A stretch of DNA of 64,000 nt, taken from Musa acuminata AAA Group. Lineage: Eukaryota; Streptophyta; Magnoliopsida; Zingiberales; Musaceae. The stretch covers positions 19,531,001 through 19,595,000 of the forward strand of contig NC_088354.1 in NCBI RefSeq assembly GCF_036884655.1, written 5' to 3'. Made by a program: the position numbers and the translations under genes. Positions 22,501 through 34,500 of the stretch are shown here, in pieces (positions within the stretch are counted from its first letter, which is position 1; every line of letters starts with the position of its first letter). A model generated the notes under the pieces. That model ran no database searches. It was given only the letters and a program-made list of their open reading frames with translations, and was not told the origin of the DNA.

Positions 22501-25500
22501 AAGGTAATGGGCCCTCTTGTTCGAGTCTTTCAATTGGTGGATAATGAAAATAAGCCAGCAATGGAATATATTTATGAGGTTATTGATAGAGCAAATGAGA
22601 CGATTCAAATGTCCTTTAATGAAAATAAAGAAAAATATGAGAAAATTTTTACAATCATTGACGAAAGATGGAATTATCAATTTCGTCGTCCCTTACATGT
22701 AGTAGGATATTATTTGAACCCAGAATTCTTTTATAAGATCAAATATGTTGGGTTTGATGTAGAAGTCCTGAATGGGTTATATTAGTGCATTATAAGATTA
22801 ATTCCAACCCTTGAGGTACAAGATAAGATTATTTGTAAATTATCTCTATATAAAAATGTTGATGGTTATTTTGGAATTCCAATGGCATTTCGATCCGAGA
22901 CAACTACATCCTCAGGTATTAATAATTTGATATAATTAATTTTATCTATAGTATGTTACTATGTTATTACTAATAATAACATAAATTTTGCAACTGAATG
23001 ATAGAGTCTATTTGGAAATTCCACCCCGAACTTGCAGCAATTTGTTATCAAATACTTAGTTTGGCATATAGTGCTACGGGTTGTGAGCGAAACTGGAGTG
23101 TCTTTGAACATGTAAGGATCATTGAATATTTTTGTTTCAATTAATTTATTTTTTTAGATAGATGTATTAATATATTTTTAAATTATATGGCACGACAGAT
23201 TCACTTAAAGAGAATAAATCGGTTAGAACATCAACAATTACACGATCTTATTTATATCAGATATAATCAAACTTTGAATGCTCGTCATGATTTGCGAAAT
23301 ATAATTGATCCAATCGCATTACAATATATCGATGATTCAAATGAGTGATTGGTGAGAAAAATAGGTGCCAACTTATAAGTAGTGATTTAAAAAGCGTTAG
23401 ACGCCAAGATCCAAAAATACCCCAAGCGCTCGCCCGAGCGAAGCGAGGCACTAAAATATAAAAATATATAATATAATTAATAAATATAATTATTTAAATA
23501 AAAAATATGCTATTAAATTAAGAAAATTGGGTACAAAATCATAATAGTATATTTTTTATTTTTTAAATAAAAAATATACTATTAAATAAATAAAAAATTA
23601 ATAATATTAAAATTAAAATAATATATTATTAATCTAATAAATAAAAATATAATTATTAGTATACAGTTAGCAATATACTATTAATATACTGTTAATAGTA
23701 TATTGAGAAGATTGTGAGAAGACAGAGGTTGTCGAGGCAACAACAGCGATAGCAGGCAACAACCGTAGCTGGAGCGGCGAGTGGCGACCACAATGGGAGC
23801 GGCAACTGCGAGGGACAACGAGAGCGGCGACAGCAGCGACGAGCGACGACAGCAGTGGCGAGCAGCGATTGTGGCAGCGGCAAGCAGTTGGCGAGCAGCG
23901 ATTGTGGCAGCAACGAGTAGCGACAATAGTAGCAGCAACAAGTAGCGACAGTGGTAGTGGCAACGACAGCGACAATAGAGAGCAGCGGCAACGGAGAAGA
24001 AATCTCGATAGTAAAATCGCGTGTTAGGGTTGGAGAAGTTGGGGAAATCGCGTGAGGGAGCTTGATATCGATGATTTAGTTGGTTCAATTGAACCAACTA
24101 AAGCACCGGAGACCAACCAGACCTAAAAATCTGGTTCGATCGCCTAGTTTAACCCAGGCGCTCATACGAAGCGCCCGACGCCTGGGCTCGGGAGAGCGCC
24201 CAAGCGGCGCCTCGCGCCCGAGCCCAGGCGGCGCCTCTTTGAAGCGAGGCGCCTGGACATAAAGCGAGGCGCTCGAGCCTCGCCTCGCCTCACCCGAGCA
24301 CCTAAGCGAGCGCCCGAGCGCCTATTGAAATCACTGCTTACAAGATGCCATAAACGAGTTTGTATTTGAAGATAATAAATTGACATAAGGAGATGTGACA
24401 AGAGCTTCAGGTGCTGGAGAATTACAAATATATACAAGACAGATTGCGAAAGGAAAAATGTGTGCAATAGCATCAAGCTCGGCTCCTACTATTGTTGAAG
24501 ACAGAGAGAATGAAACATCTTTTGATGAGAAAGGACAAGAGGAAAAGGACGAACTTAATAAAGGTGATTTGTTTAAAAATGATGATAATGTTGATTATGA
24601 TGAATGACTTTGATGTAAAACTTTATTGTTTTGAATTTCGAGACTTTTGTTAAAGTGACATTGTGACTTTATACTTTAGATTTTCTTAATTTAATATCAT
24701 ATTTTATTTAAATAATTATTTATTAATTAGATTATATATTTATTATATTTTTAATATTTTAGAGCATCTCGTTTCGTTATGACGAACGCCCAGCACCTCG
24801 GGCGTTTTAGGACCTTAGCTCCTTTTAGTGCCTAGCACTTTTTAAAGTACTAGACTCAGCAATAAATTAGGTGAACCCATCACCCACTAGTCCACTTTTT
24901 AAAACCTCTATGCTCTAAGGAAAAAAACTCGTTTTCATTTCCATGCTTGTAGAGGAATCCAATAGATTAAGGTTAATGTAAAGAAATATTCATAATTTCT
25001 ATATATATCTAATAGTCTCAAAATTGATAATGTAAGCACACCAATCATATACCTATAATGGTGAGGAAGATCCAAACCAAAAGAAACACAATTTTCTACT
25101 TAAGCTTCTGATGCTATATAATGTTTATGGCCAAATATGTTCTTTATCTGATTGATATCCATGTTCACCTACACTACTAGGCTTAAGATGTTGAATTTTA
25201 TTTCAACCAGTGATTTAAAAAGCATTAGACGCCAAAGTCTTAAAATGCCTGAGGTGCTAAGCACTCGTCCGAGCGAAGCGAAACGCTCTAAAATATTAAA
25301 ATATAAAAGTTATAAAATATAATTAATAAAAATAATTATATATAATAAAAATATAAATTTAAATTAAAAAGATCTAAAATACCAAGTCACATTATTCATC
25401 TTCAAATAACAAAAATATCAAAAGACTCAAAACAATAAAGTCTTGTATCAAATTCATTCATCATTAGAATCAACATCATCATTCTCAAACATATCATCAT

Positions 25501-28500
25501 CCTTCTCTTCCTCTCGTCCTTCTTCATCAAAATATATTTCCTCCTCTTCAACAATGACAAAATATGAGCTTAAGACTTTTGTACTCATTTTTCCCTTTGC
25601 CATCTGTCTTGTACATATCTGTAATTCTTCCACACCTGAGGCTCTTGCCACATCTCTACATGTCAAGCTGTTATCTTCAAATACAAGCTCGTCTTCGGCA
25701 TCTTGCAAGTTCGCACCCATTTCTCTCACCAACCACTCATTTCAATCATCAATGTCTCGTAATGATATTTGATAAATACTATTTCGCAAATAATGACGAT
25801 CCTTCAATACTTGATTATAATTTATATAAACAAGATCATATAATTGTTGATGCTCTAATCGATTTCTTCTCTTTATGTAAATCTATCATGTCATATAATT
25901 TGAAAATATATTAATACATCTATCTAAAAAAGAATAGATTAATTGAAACAAAAATATTCTCTGATTCTTATATGCTCAAAGATACTCCAGTTTTGCTCAC
26001 AACCCATAGCACTACATGTCAAGTAAAAAATTTTGATAGCCAATTGTTGCCAGATCGATGTGGAATTCCCAAATAAACTCCACCATTACAAAATTTATTT
26101 TATTATTAGCAATAACATAGTAACATACTATAGATAAAACTAATTATATCAATTTATTAATACCTAGGGATGTAGTTATCCAAGATCGAACTATCATTAG
26201 AATTCCAAAATGACCATTGACATTCTTATATAAGGTAATTCACGTATGATCTTATCTTGCACCTCAAGGTTTAAAACCAATCTTGCAATGCACTGATATA
26301 ACCAATTTACAATTTTTGCATCAAACCTAACGGAGGTGTTTTTATAAAAGAATTTTAAGTTCAAATAATGTCCTACTGCATGTAATGGACGATGAAGTTG
26401 ACCTTTCGCCAATGATTACAAATATTTTCTTATAATTTTCTTCGTTTCCATCAAAAGACTTTTAAATCATCGCCTTTGTTCTATGCATAGCCTCATAAAT
26501 ATATTACATTACAAGCTTATTTTCATTATTTACCAATTGAACGGCTCAAACAAAAGGGCTCGTTACCTTTAATATATGAACTACAAGATTACAAAAGAAC
26601 GACATTAAGATGATATCACTAGCCCTCTTACCTTTCACTTCTTTTACCTATTTGCTTATTACTCATTTCTCCAAGTTACACATGTTTCTCATGTTATATT
26701 TTTGACAATGCACGCTCTGTAATGTCAAGAAGGAAATAGCAAATTAGATAACACAATATCTCACCAATTTCTTATTATCTGTGAATTCTCTCATCATATT
26801 CACAGTCCAAGCATGATTATAGAGAAATCCAATGACAAAGATTGCCCTTTCTAAAGTCTTCTTGATTTCAGAAATCTTTCTAATATCCTCCAACATTAAA
26901 TCAATACAATATGCTGCACATGGAGTCCAATATAAGTGGTCTTTTTTATTTCAAGTAATTTACCTAAAATAAAGGATAACAAAATTGATAAGACTTAAGA
27001 ATCACATAATTCTTTCATTCAAATTAGAGATAAAATAATTAAAAGATTAAAAAAATCAAAAGATAAATGTTATCAACTAACACATAGTTGCTTCCATTAT
27101 CGATTATAACTTCGACGACATTTTGTTCACCAATTTCCTCCACAAAGTTGTCAAGCAAATTATATATCTTTTCTCTATATTTCATAAAAAATGATGCATT
27201 TATTGACTTTACAAACATGGTTCCTAAAGAACAGTTGGCCATAAAATTAATTATACTCCTATGTCTCATGTTGGTCTAAGCATCTAACATAATAGAGCAA
27301 CCATACTTTACCCATAATTGACCCTTTAATAAGTCATTTGTATAATCCAATTCTTTTTTCAATAATGGAACTTGCATCTCATAATAACTTGGATGTTTTA
27401 ATCCCCCACCATATCATCCAATAGCTTCAATCATCTCTTTAAAACTGTCTAAACGAGTTGTATTAAGAGGAAAGCCAACCTGATAGAAGAAACGAGCAAT
27501 ATGCTGAATTGTTCTTCCCCTTATTTCCTTATCATAAGCATCACTTATATTTGTTTATCTTAATTTTACTTTTGCTTGCCCTTGTTGCTTCTGTGATCCT
27601 TGATACATATATAAATCCATCGGTCACTTTTTACCCTTTTTAATAACCATGACTTCTTTTCCTCTTCTATCACATATTTTTTTCTCACTTGGATTGACAC
27701 TTTTAGAATAATCTTCTTCTTCATCATCTATAATATGTTCAACACTATCCTTTGGTAAAATCCCATAAGATTAATTCTTTTATATCTTTTTTCTGTCATA
27801 TAAGCCAATAGTTCTTTTTTTAATGAAATAGAAACTTCTTACAAGCTGACGTATTCTTGAAATTTCTTACTAAATACCGTTTTACATGAAAAATACCACC
27901 TTTGGTAGTCTTATCACAAAAGATGCAAGTAACTGCATTATGATCATTAGCATCCTTTATATAATTGTATTTTCAGGTAAGATCATTTTTAAAGTTTTTG
28001 AAGAATCTTCTAAATTGCTTTGTACACTTGTCATTAATTCTAAAACTCTAATAATAATTTTAAATAAATAAAGATTAGCAGTGTTAAAATCTAAATAGTA
28101 TATTATCAATCTAAATAGAGATTGCTTTAAACAGTAGTTAACAATCTACTGTTAACAGTATATTATTTAATATTAACAGTAGTTAGAGGGGAGAAAAGAG
28201 CTGTTAACAGTAGTAGAGGGGGAGAAAAGTGTCACCGATAATGGAAAGTAGGGAAGGAGAGGGCAGCGGTGATGAAGAAACTTTCGGACAACGACGACGA
28301 TGACGAAGTTGTGGATGGTACCAACAATAGTGGAGGAAGCTGCGGATGACAACCGTGGCGAAAGAAGCAACGGACTGTCATGGCCTTAGCTGGAATTGCC
28401 TAAAACGTGAGGCACCCTTGCGGCAAAGACGCGAACTTAGCTTGCGTTGCTTAAGTCGCGAAGCACCCTTGCGGCAAAGACGCGAACTTAGCTTGCGTTG

Positions 28501-31500
28501 CCTTTCGCCCTTGCGATTTGCGTCCGCAAAGATCAGCCCACTTGCAACCTCTCGCAGGCCCCGAAGGACCTGTAAAAGAGAGTTGATTAGTTCGAAGAAC
28601 GAGCGACAGACAAGTCCCGACGTCTCGCGAAAAGGGGAAGCTTTACAAGCAATTCAGCAAGCACCTTGCGTGCACAAGAGAAAAGAGGGAGAGGGGGAAA
28701 ACCAGGACTTTAAAAGGTTGAACGAACAGCTGCAAGTCCACAAACAGCTACTCACCGAGTGCCGAGCGTGACAACAAGTTCCCGTCAAGGTAACGTGCGA
28801 ACTTGCAAAAGAGTGTTCAACGCCCGACACTATACCGAAGCCCCATCCAGCCTTGTGCCACCCGAGTGGTTCCAGGGTGCTGAGATGGCTGACGTTTCGC
28901 GTGCAGCAGCGGGCTATAGAAATCAACCCGTGACACATAAAAACAGAGCTGTTTTGGGGCTGTTTTGCTCGGTTCGGTGAGCGATCGCACTGTAGCACTG
29001 CAACTTGTTCGAATTTACATTTTTACAAGCAAAAGGACTTAAAACCAAACCAAAATATGCTGCCAAGCAGCTGTACATGTAGATTAGAGCGACGAATGAT
29101 TCGTTGAACGAAGTTGTTGCGGGTGCACGACGACCGTTCGTGACATTCTCCCCCACTCAACCTGTCGACGCCCTCGTCGACGCTTGTTGGTAGTTGTTGA
29201 TAATTGTTTCTTCATGTCGTAGGGCATCTTCGGGCTCCCATTTGACTTCAATTCGGGGAAGCTTTCGCCACTTCACCAAGCACTCGGTCTGCTCAGCTCC
29301 ATTGGGTAGCTTTATCTTGCGATCCACTAAAATAGTTTCAACTCGCTTCTCGTAGGAGACTCTGGTGGGGGGTAGCCAAGTTGGAACACTTCGAGAAGCA
29401 TCTTGCGGATCCGAGTGGTAGGCTTTTAGGTTGCTGGCGTGAAGAACATTGTGAATTTTGAACCATGCCGGCAGCTGCAACTTGTAGGAGACGTTGCCCA
29501 CGCTGCTGATAATTGGGAAGGGCCCTTCATACTTGTGCATAAATCCTTTGTGTACTTTGTTCCTAAAGAATTGGAGTGATGCTAGTTGGAGCTTTACTAG
29601 CACCAAATCGCTGACCTTGAACTCTTGCGGTCGCCTTCCCAAGTCTGCCAACTTCTTCATCCTTTTTGCCGCCTTCTCCAAGTAAGCCCCTGCAATATCT
29701 GCATTTCGGTGCCACTCCTTTGCAAAGTGATAGGCTGACGGACTACTCCCAATATACCCGATTGCCATGGTGTGAGGAGTTGACGGTTGTTGTCCTGTAA
29801 TAATCTCGAAGGGGCTCTTGTTGGACGCAAAGCTCCATTGCAAGTTGTAGGAGAATTGGGCAATGTCCAACAACTTCACCCAATCTCGTTGGTTGGCACT
29901 CACGTAGTGCCGAAGATATTGCTCTAAGAGCGAGTTTATCCTTTCGGTTTAGCTATCTGTCTGGGGGTGGAGGCTTGTGGAGAAGTATAACTTGGACCCC
30001 AACAATTTAAAAAGCTCGGTCCAGAATCATCCCAGGAACCGAGCGTCTCAATCACTGATGATATTGTACGGGACTCCCTAATACTTCACTACATCCTTCA
30101 TCATCAACTTGACCGCCTCCTCCGCTGAACAGTGTAGGGGAGCAGCAATGAAAGTTGCATACTTTGAAAATCGATCGACCACCACGAGTATCGATCCGAG
30201 TCTCCCTACTGCGGGCAAGATTAATATGAAGTCTAAGGAAATGCTCTCCCACGGCCTTTCTGGTATGGGTAACGACTCGAAAAGTCCCACCGGCTTCCGT
30301 TGCTCCACCTTGTCTTGCTGGCAAGTGAGGCACGTTCGAACATATTCCTCCACATCAGTCCCGATCTTCGGCCAATAGAAGGCCCTCTCCACGAGAGCCA
30401 AGGTTCTGTGAATGCCAGGGTGTCCAGCCCAAAGGCAATCGTGACACTCTCTTAAGAGTTCACGTCTCAGATTGTCCACTCGAGATACATAAACCCTATT
30501 CCCTTTGGTATAAACGAGTCCTTCCTGGACCCAAAACTGTCCTTAGTACAAATCACGATCCAAGAAGGTAGTGTTGCCAAACTCGTAGACAGTGGATCAC
30601 CGTTGTCATCTCCTTCTCGTGCATCGGATACCGCCGCTCAATCTCGTTGAGTTTACAACTCTCGTAGGCCACCGGATGACCCTCCTGCATGAGTACTCCC
30701 TGAATAGCGAAGTATGAAGCATATGTATGGACTTCGAAGGGCTCCCCATAGTCCGACAATTTAAGCATCGGTTCTTCCAATACAGCAGCCTTTAGATCTT
30801 GGAATGCAATCTCACATTTATCCGACCACCTCCAAGGCTGCTCCTTCAACAACTCCGTCAATGGAGTTGCACGCTTCGAATACCCCGCTATGAAGCGTCG
30901 ATAGTAGTTGACGAAGCCAAGGAAGGATCTCAACTCTGGCACCTTCTTTGGAGTTCGCCATTCGCAACCGCTTGCACCTTCGATTTGTCCATCCGAATGG
31001 AGCCATCACAGATTCGATGCCCCAAGAATAAGATCTTCGTTTGGGTAAAGTAGCATTTCTCCCTCTTCACGAACAAAGTGTTCTCCCTGAGAACCTTGAA
31101 AATTGTCCGAAGGTGCTTGACATGTTCCTCGAGCGTTTGACTGTAGACGACGATATCGTCCAAGTAGACGACCACAAACTTATCCAAATATTCCTTGAAT
31201 AGCTGGTTCATGAGAGTGCAGAACGTGGCCGGAGTGTTGGTTAAGCCAAAAGGCATCACCAAGAACTTAAACACTCCATACCTGGTCACACAGGTAGTCC
31301 TTGCTTCGTCGCCTTCAGCAATGCGCACCTGCCAATACCCTGACCGAAGGTCGAGTTTTGAGAAATACTTGGCTTTGCCCAATTCGTCGAACAAGTCCGC
31401 GATGAGCAGGATGGGATACTTGTTCTTCACCGTCACCTTGTTGACGGCTCGGTAATCAACGCATAGTCGGAGGCTCCCATCTTGTTTTTTTTTAAAGAGA

Positions 31501-34500
31501 ACTGGAGCTCCGAATGGTGCTTTCAAACTGCGGATGAGACCACCGCTTAGCAGTTCACCTAACTGCTTTCTGAGTTCTGCCAGCTCTGGCGGGGGCATAC
31601 GGTAGGGTGGTCTCGCTAGAGGCTTCACTCCTAGCTCCAGCTCGATATTATTGTCCACGCCTTTGTGTGGCGGAAGAGTCTTTGACAACTCGGGTGGCAT
31701 AACGTCAGTGAACTCTTTCAGGACGTTCGCCACCACAGTAGGTTCATGAATGGCCTTCTCGTCGAGTGGCTCTAGCTTCATAGCAACCACGAATATTAGT
31801 TCGCCTTTTCGTACCCCCTTCTTCAATTGTAATGCTGATATCTGTTGGGGGTCTTTGGTTCCTCTCCTAGAGACGGAAACCACACAGGGGTCGTCACCCC
31901 CCATCATGCATAGGGTGTTTAGGAACGGCATTAGCACCAACTTCGCCGCGTTCATAAACTTCATTCCAAGGATCACTTGGAAGTCATCCAATGGCACCGC
32001 CATCATGTTCATGCTCCCGCTCAATGTTCCAATCTTGATGGGGACACCCTTTGCCAACCCGAAGATTCGCTTGGCCTCCGAGTTCACCGCCTTCATTCGA
32101 CTTGGGCTCTTCTCCAAGATCAGCCCAAGTCGCTTTGCTTCTCGATCGGCAATAAAGTTGTGGGTAGCACCCGTGTCCACCATTACACGGGTCGTTTGGC
32201 CATTTAGCTTGATGTTGACGTACATCAGCTCAACACTTCCTGCTTTTTGTAGCTTTGTCTTTGTGTTCTCCCCCACTTGACCCCGCACGGCGTTCAACAA
32301 ACGCATTGCTCCCATTCGGGGTCCTTGCGACTCCTCGCCGTCGCTGCTGGATTCAAAACTACTCGAACTAAGAGCGACAACCTTGCCCTTGTCCGATTTG
32401 GGAGGGTGGATGAAAGCTGTTAAAGCATTGAGTGCATGTTTTTGTGGGCACTCCCTCACCATGTGCGGCCCTCCGCACAAGAAGCATCCGCCAGGTTTCG
32501 GGGCCTTGCCTTTCGGGCTTGGCCCTTTGTGGGAACTCTTCTTCTTTTGTTCGCCCCCGAGCTCCTTCCCTCGAAAATATTTTGGAGGGCGATTGCTTAA
32601 AGATTGTTTCTTTCTTCCTGAGTCTTCAGAGGAAACGAAGTCTATGAGCCTTTTTGCGGCAACAATTGCCCTGATCAAATCGGCGGCATTCCTTCAATGT
32701 AGTTCTTGTTGCGCCCATGGCTTCAAACCATCGAGGAAGCTGAACAGCTTATCCTACTCGGACATGTCCTGGATGTCCAACATTAGCGCAGAAAATTGCT
32801 TCACGTAGTCTCGAATGGAAGCATTTTGGCGGAGTTGTCTCAATTTCCTTCTTACGACGAACTCGGTGTTCTCCGGTAGGAACTGAGTTCTCAACTCCCG
32901 CTTCAAGTCCTCCTATGTGTCAACTCGACACCGACCTTGTTGGATCTCCTCCCAACGGGTTTGCCACCAAAGTTTTGCATCTCCGTTCAGATACATGGTC
33001 GCTATAAAAACTTTGGTTTCTTTAGAATCAGGCCTCGTAGCTCGAAAGTATTGTTCCATATCGAATAGAAAATTCTCGAGCTCTTTTGCATCTCTGGCCC
33101 CTCCATAACCATGAAGCTCGGGTGCCCTCAAGTTTTGTGACGGCGCAACGCGAGTGTTGCTTCCTCCCGCATTTAGTGCCCTTGTGAGCATGGACACCCT
33201 CGAAGTGAGTTCTGCCACAACTTCCTGCAGGTGTTGCACGGACACTTTGGTGTCATCTAACAATTGGTCGACTAGGGCCTCAACCTTGTCGATCCTGGAC
33301 TCCGCTTCTTCTTGCGAGCTCTCTACCCCAACAAGCCTTCGTTGGCCATGGTAGAGTTCCTCCAAGCTCGCTTCGAGAACATCCAAGCGAGTTTCCGCCG
33401 TTGTGAGTCTCTCCTTATGACTCTTTTTCCCGATTGACGCTCCATATTGCGCCTCCTCCGCTCGCGAAGAGTAGCCAACTTCTCGCTCATCATGTTCGCT
33501 ATCGCGCTCCTCCTAAGCGGCTCCAACAACATGCGAGCGAATGTGCACTTGCAGCCCACCTGCAGCTGCTTAGGGCAAGGGTCCGGCTTGCCCCGTCTTG
33601 CTTGATTCGCCACAATGCTTAGCCATGGCGAAGTTGCGAAGTTCCTTTGCTGCTCGCTCGAAGTGCTTGCCCGCTCTGATACCACAATGTCACGGCCTTA
33701 GTTGGAATTGCCTAAGGCATGAGGCACCCTTGCGACAAAGACGCGAACTTAGCTTGCGTTGCCTAAGTCGCGAAGCACCCTTGCGGCAAAGACGCGAACT
33801 TAGCTTACGTTGCCAAAGTCGCACTTCCCCTTGCGATTTGCGTCCGCAAAGATCAGCCCACTTGCAACCTCTCGCAGGTCCCGAAGGACCTGTAAAAGAG
33901 AAAGTTGATTAGTTCGAAGAACGATCGACGGACAAGTCCCAACGTCTCGCGAAAAGAGGAAGCTTTATAAGCAATTCAACGAGCACCTTGCTTGCACAAG
34001 AGAAAAGAGGGAGAGGGGGAAAACAAAGACTTTAGAAGGTTGAACAAACAACTGCAAGTCCACAAACAGTTGCTCACCAAGTGCCGGGCGCGACAACAAG
34101 TTCCCGTCAAGGTAACGTGCGAACTTGCGAAAGAGTGTTCAACGCCCGACATTATACCGAAGCCCCATCCAGCCTTGTGCCACCCGGGTGGTTCCAGGGT
34201 GCTGAGATGGCTGACGTTTCGCGTGCAGCAGCGGGCTGTAGAAATCAGCCCGTGGCACGCGAAAATAGAGCTATTTTGCTCAGTTCGGTGAGCGGTCGCA
34301 CTGTAGCGCTGCAACTTGTTCGAACTTACATTTTTACAAACAAAAGAACTTAAAGCCAAGCCAAAACATGTTGCCAAGCAGCTGTACATGTGGATTAGAG
34401 CGATGAACGGTTCGTTGAACGGAGTTGTTGCAATGCGCGACGATCGTTTGTGACAGGACGACAGTAGCGGAAGCAGCAAACAGTAATGATAGAACCCTTG

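Larger units (their letters stand above)
20828..24852 (+). mobile_element. hAT transposon, plus strand, degenerate
   Basis: The left end is CAGTGATTTGCAAAGGCGC, followed by about 200 bp of GCTCG-rich subterminal repeats and a palindrome at 21013-21034. The right end, read inverted, is TAGTACTTTAAAAAGTGC, resembling the CAGTGATTTAAAAAGC end at 25208. No convincing 8-bp target duplication remains. It carries a broken transposase and is itself split by the smaller hAT at 23380-24336. It lies in intron 3 of the NET-domain gene. Confidence 0.7.
28376..34455 (-). mobile_element. Ty3/gypsy chromovirus, near complete, inactivated
   Basis: The LTRs are 33688-34455 (5' in element sense) and 28376-29145 (3'). 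The primer-binding site TGGTATCAGAGC (inverse at 33673-33684) follows the 5' LTR, and a polypurine tract AGTGGGGGAGAA (inverse at 29146-29157) precedes the 3' LTR. GGAC occurs on both sides (28372-28375 and 34456-34459), suggesting a 4-bp duplication. It is inserted in the minus-strand hAT element. The LTRs differ at many sites, mostly transitions, so this is older than the LARD-like element. Confidence 0.9.

Noticed and set aside
23681..24097. Ala/Cys/Ser/Arg-rich frames on the minus strand
   Set aside because: They come from a GCGACA low-complexity block in the nested hAT element, with no transposase motif.
20820..24860. 8-bp target duplication for the plus-strand hAT
   Set aside because: TGTCTAGA and GACTCAGC do not match convincingly at any offset tried. 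The element is called on ends and transposase only.
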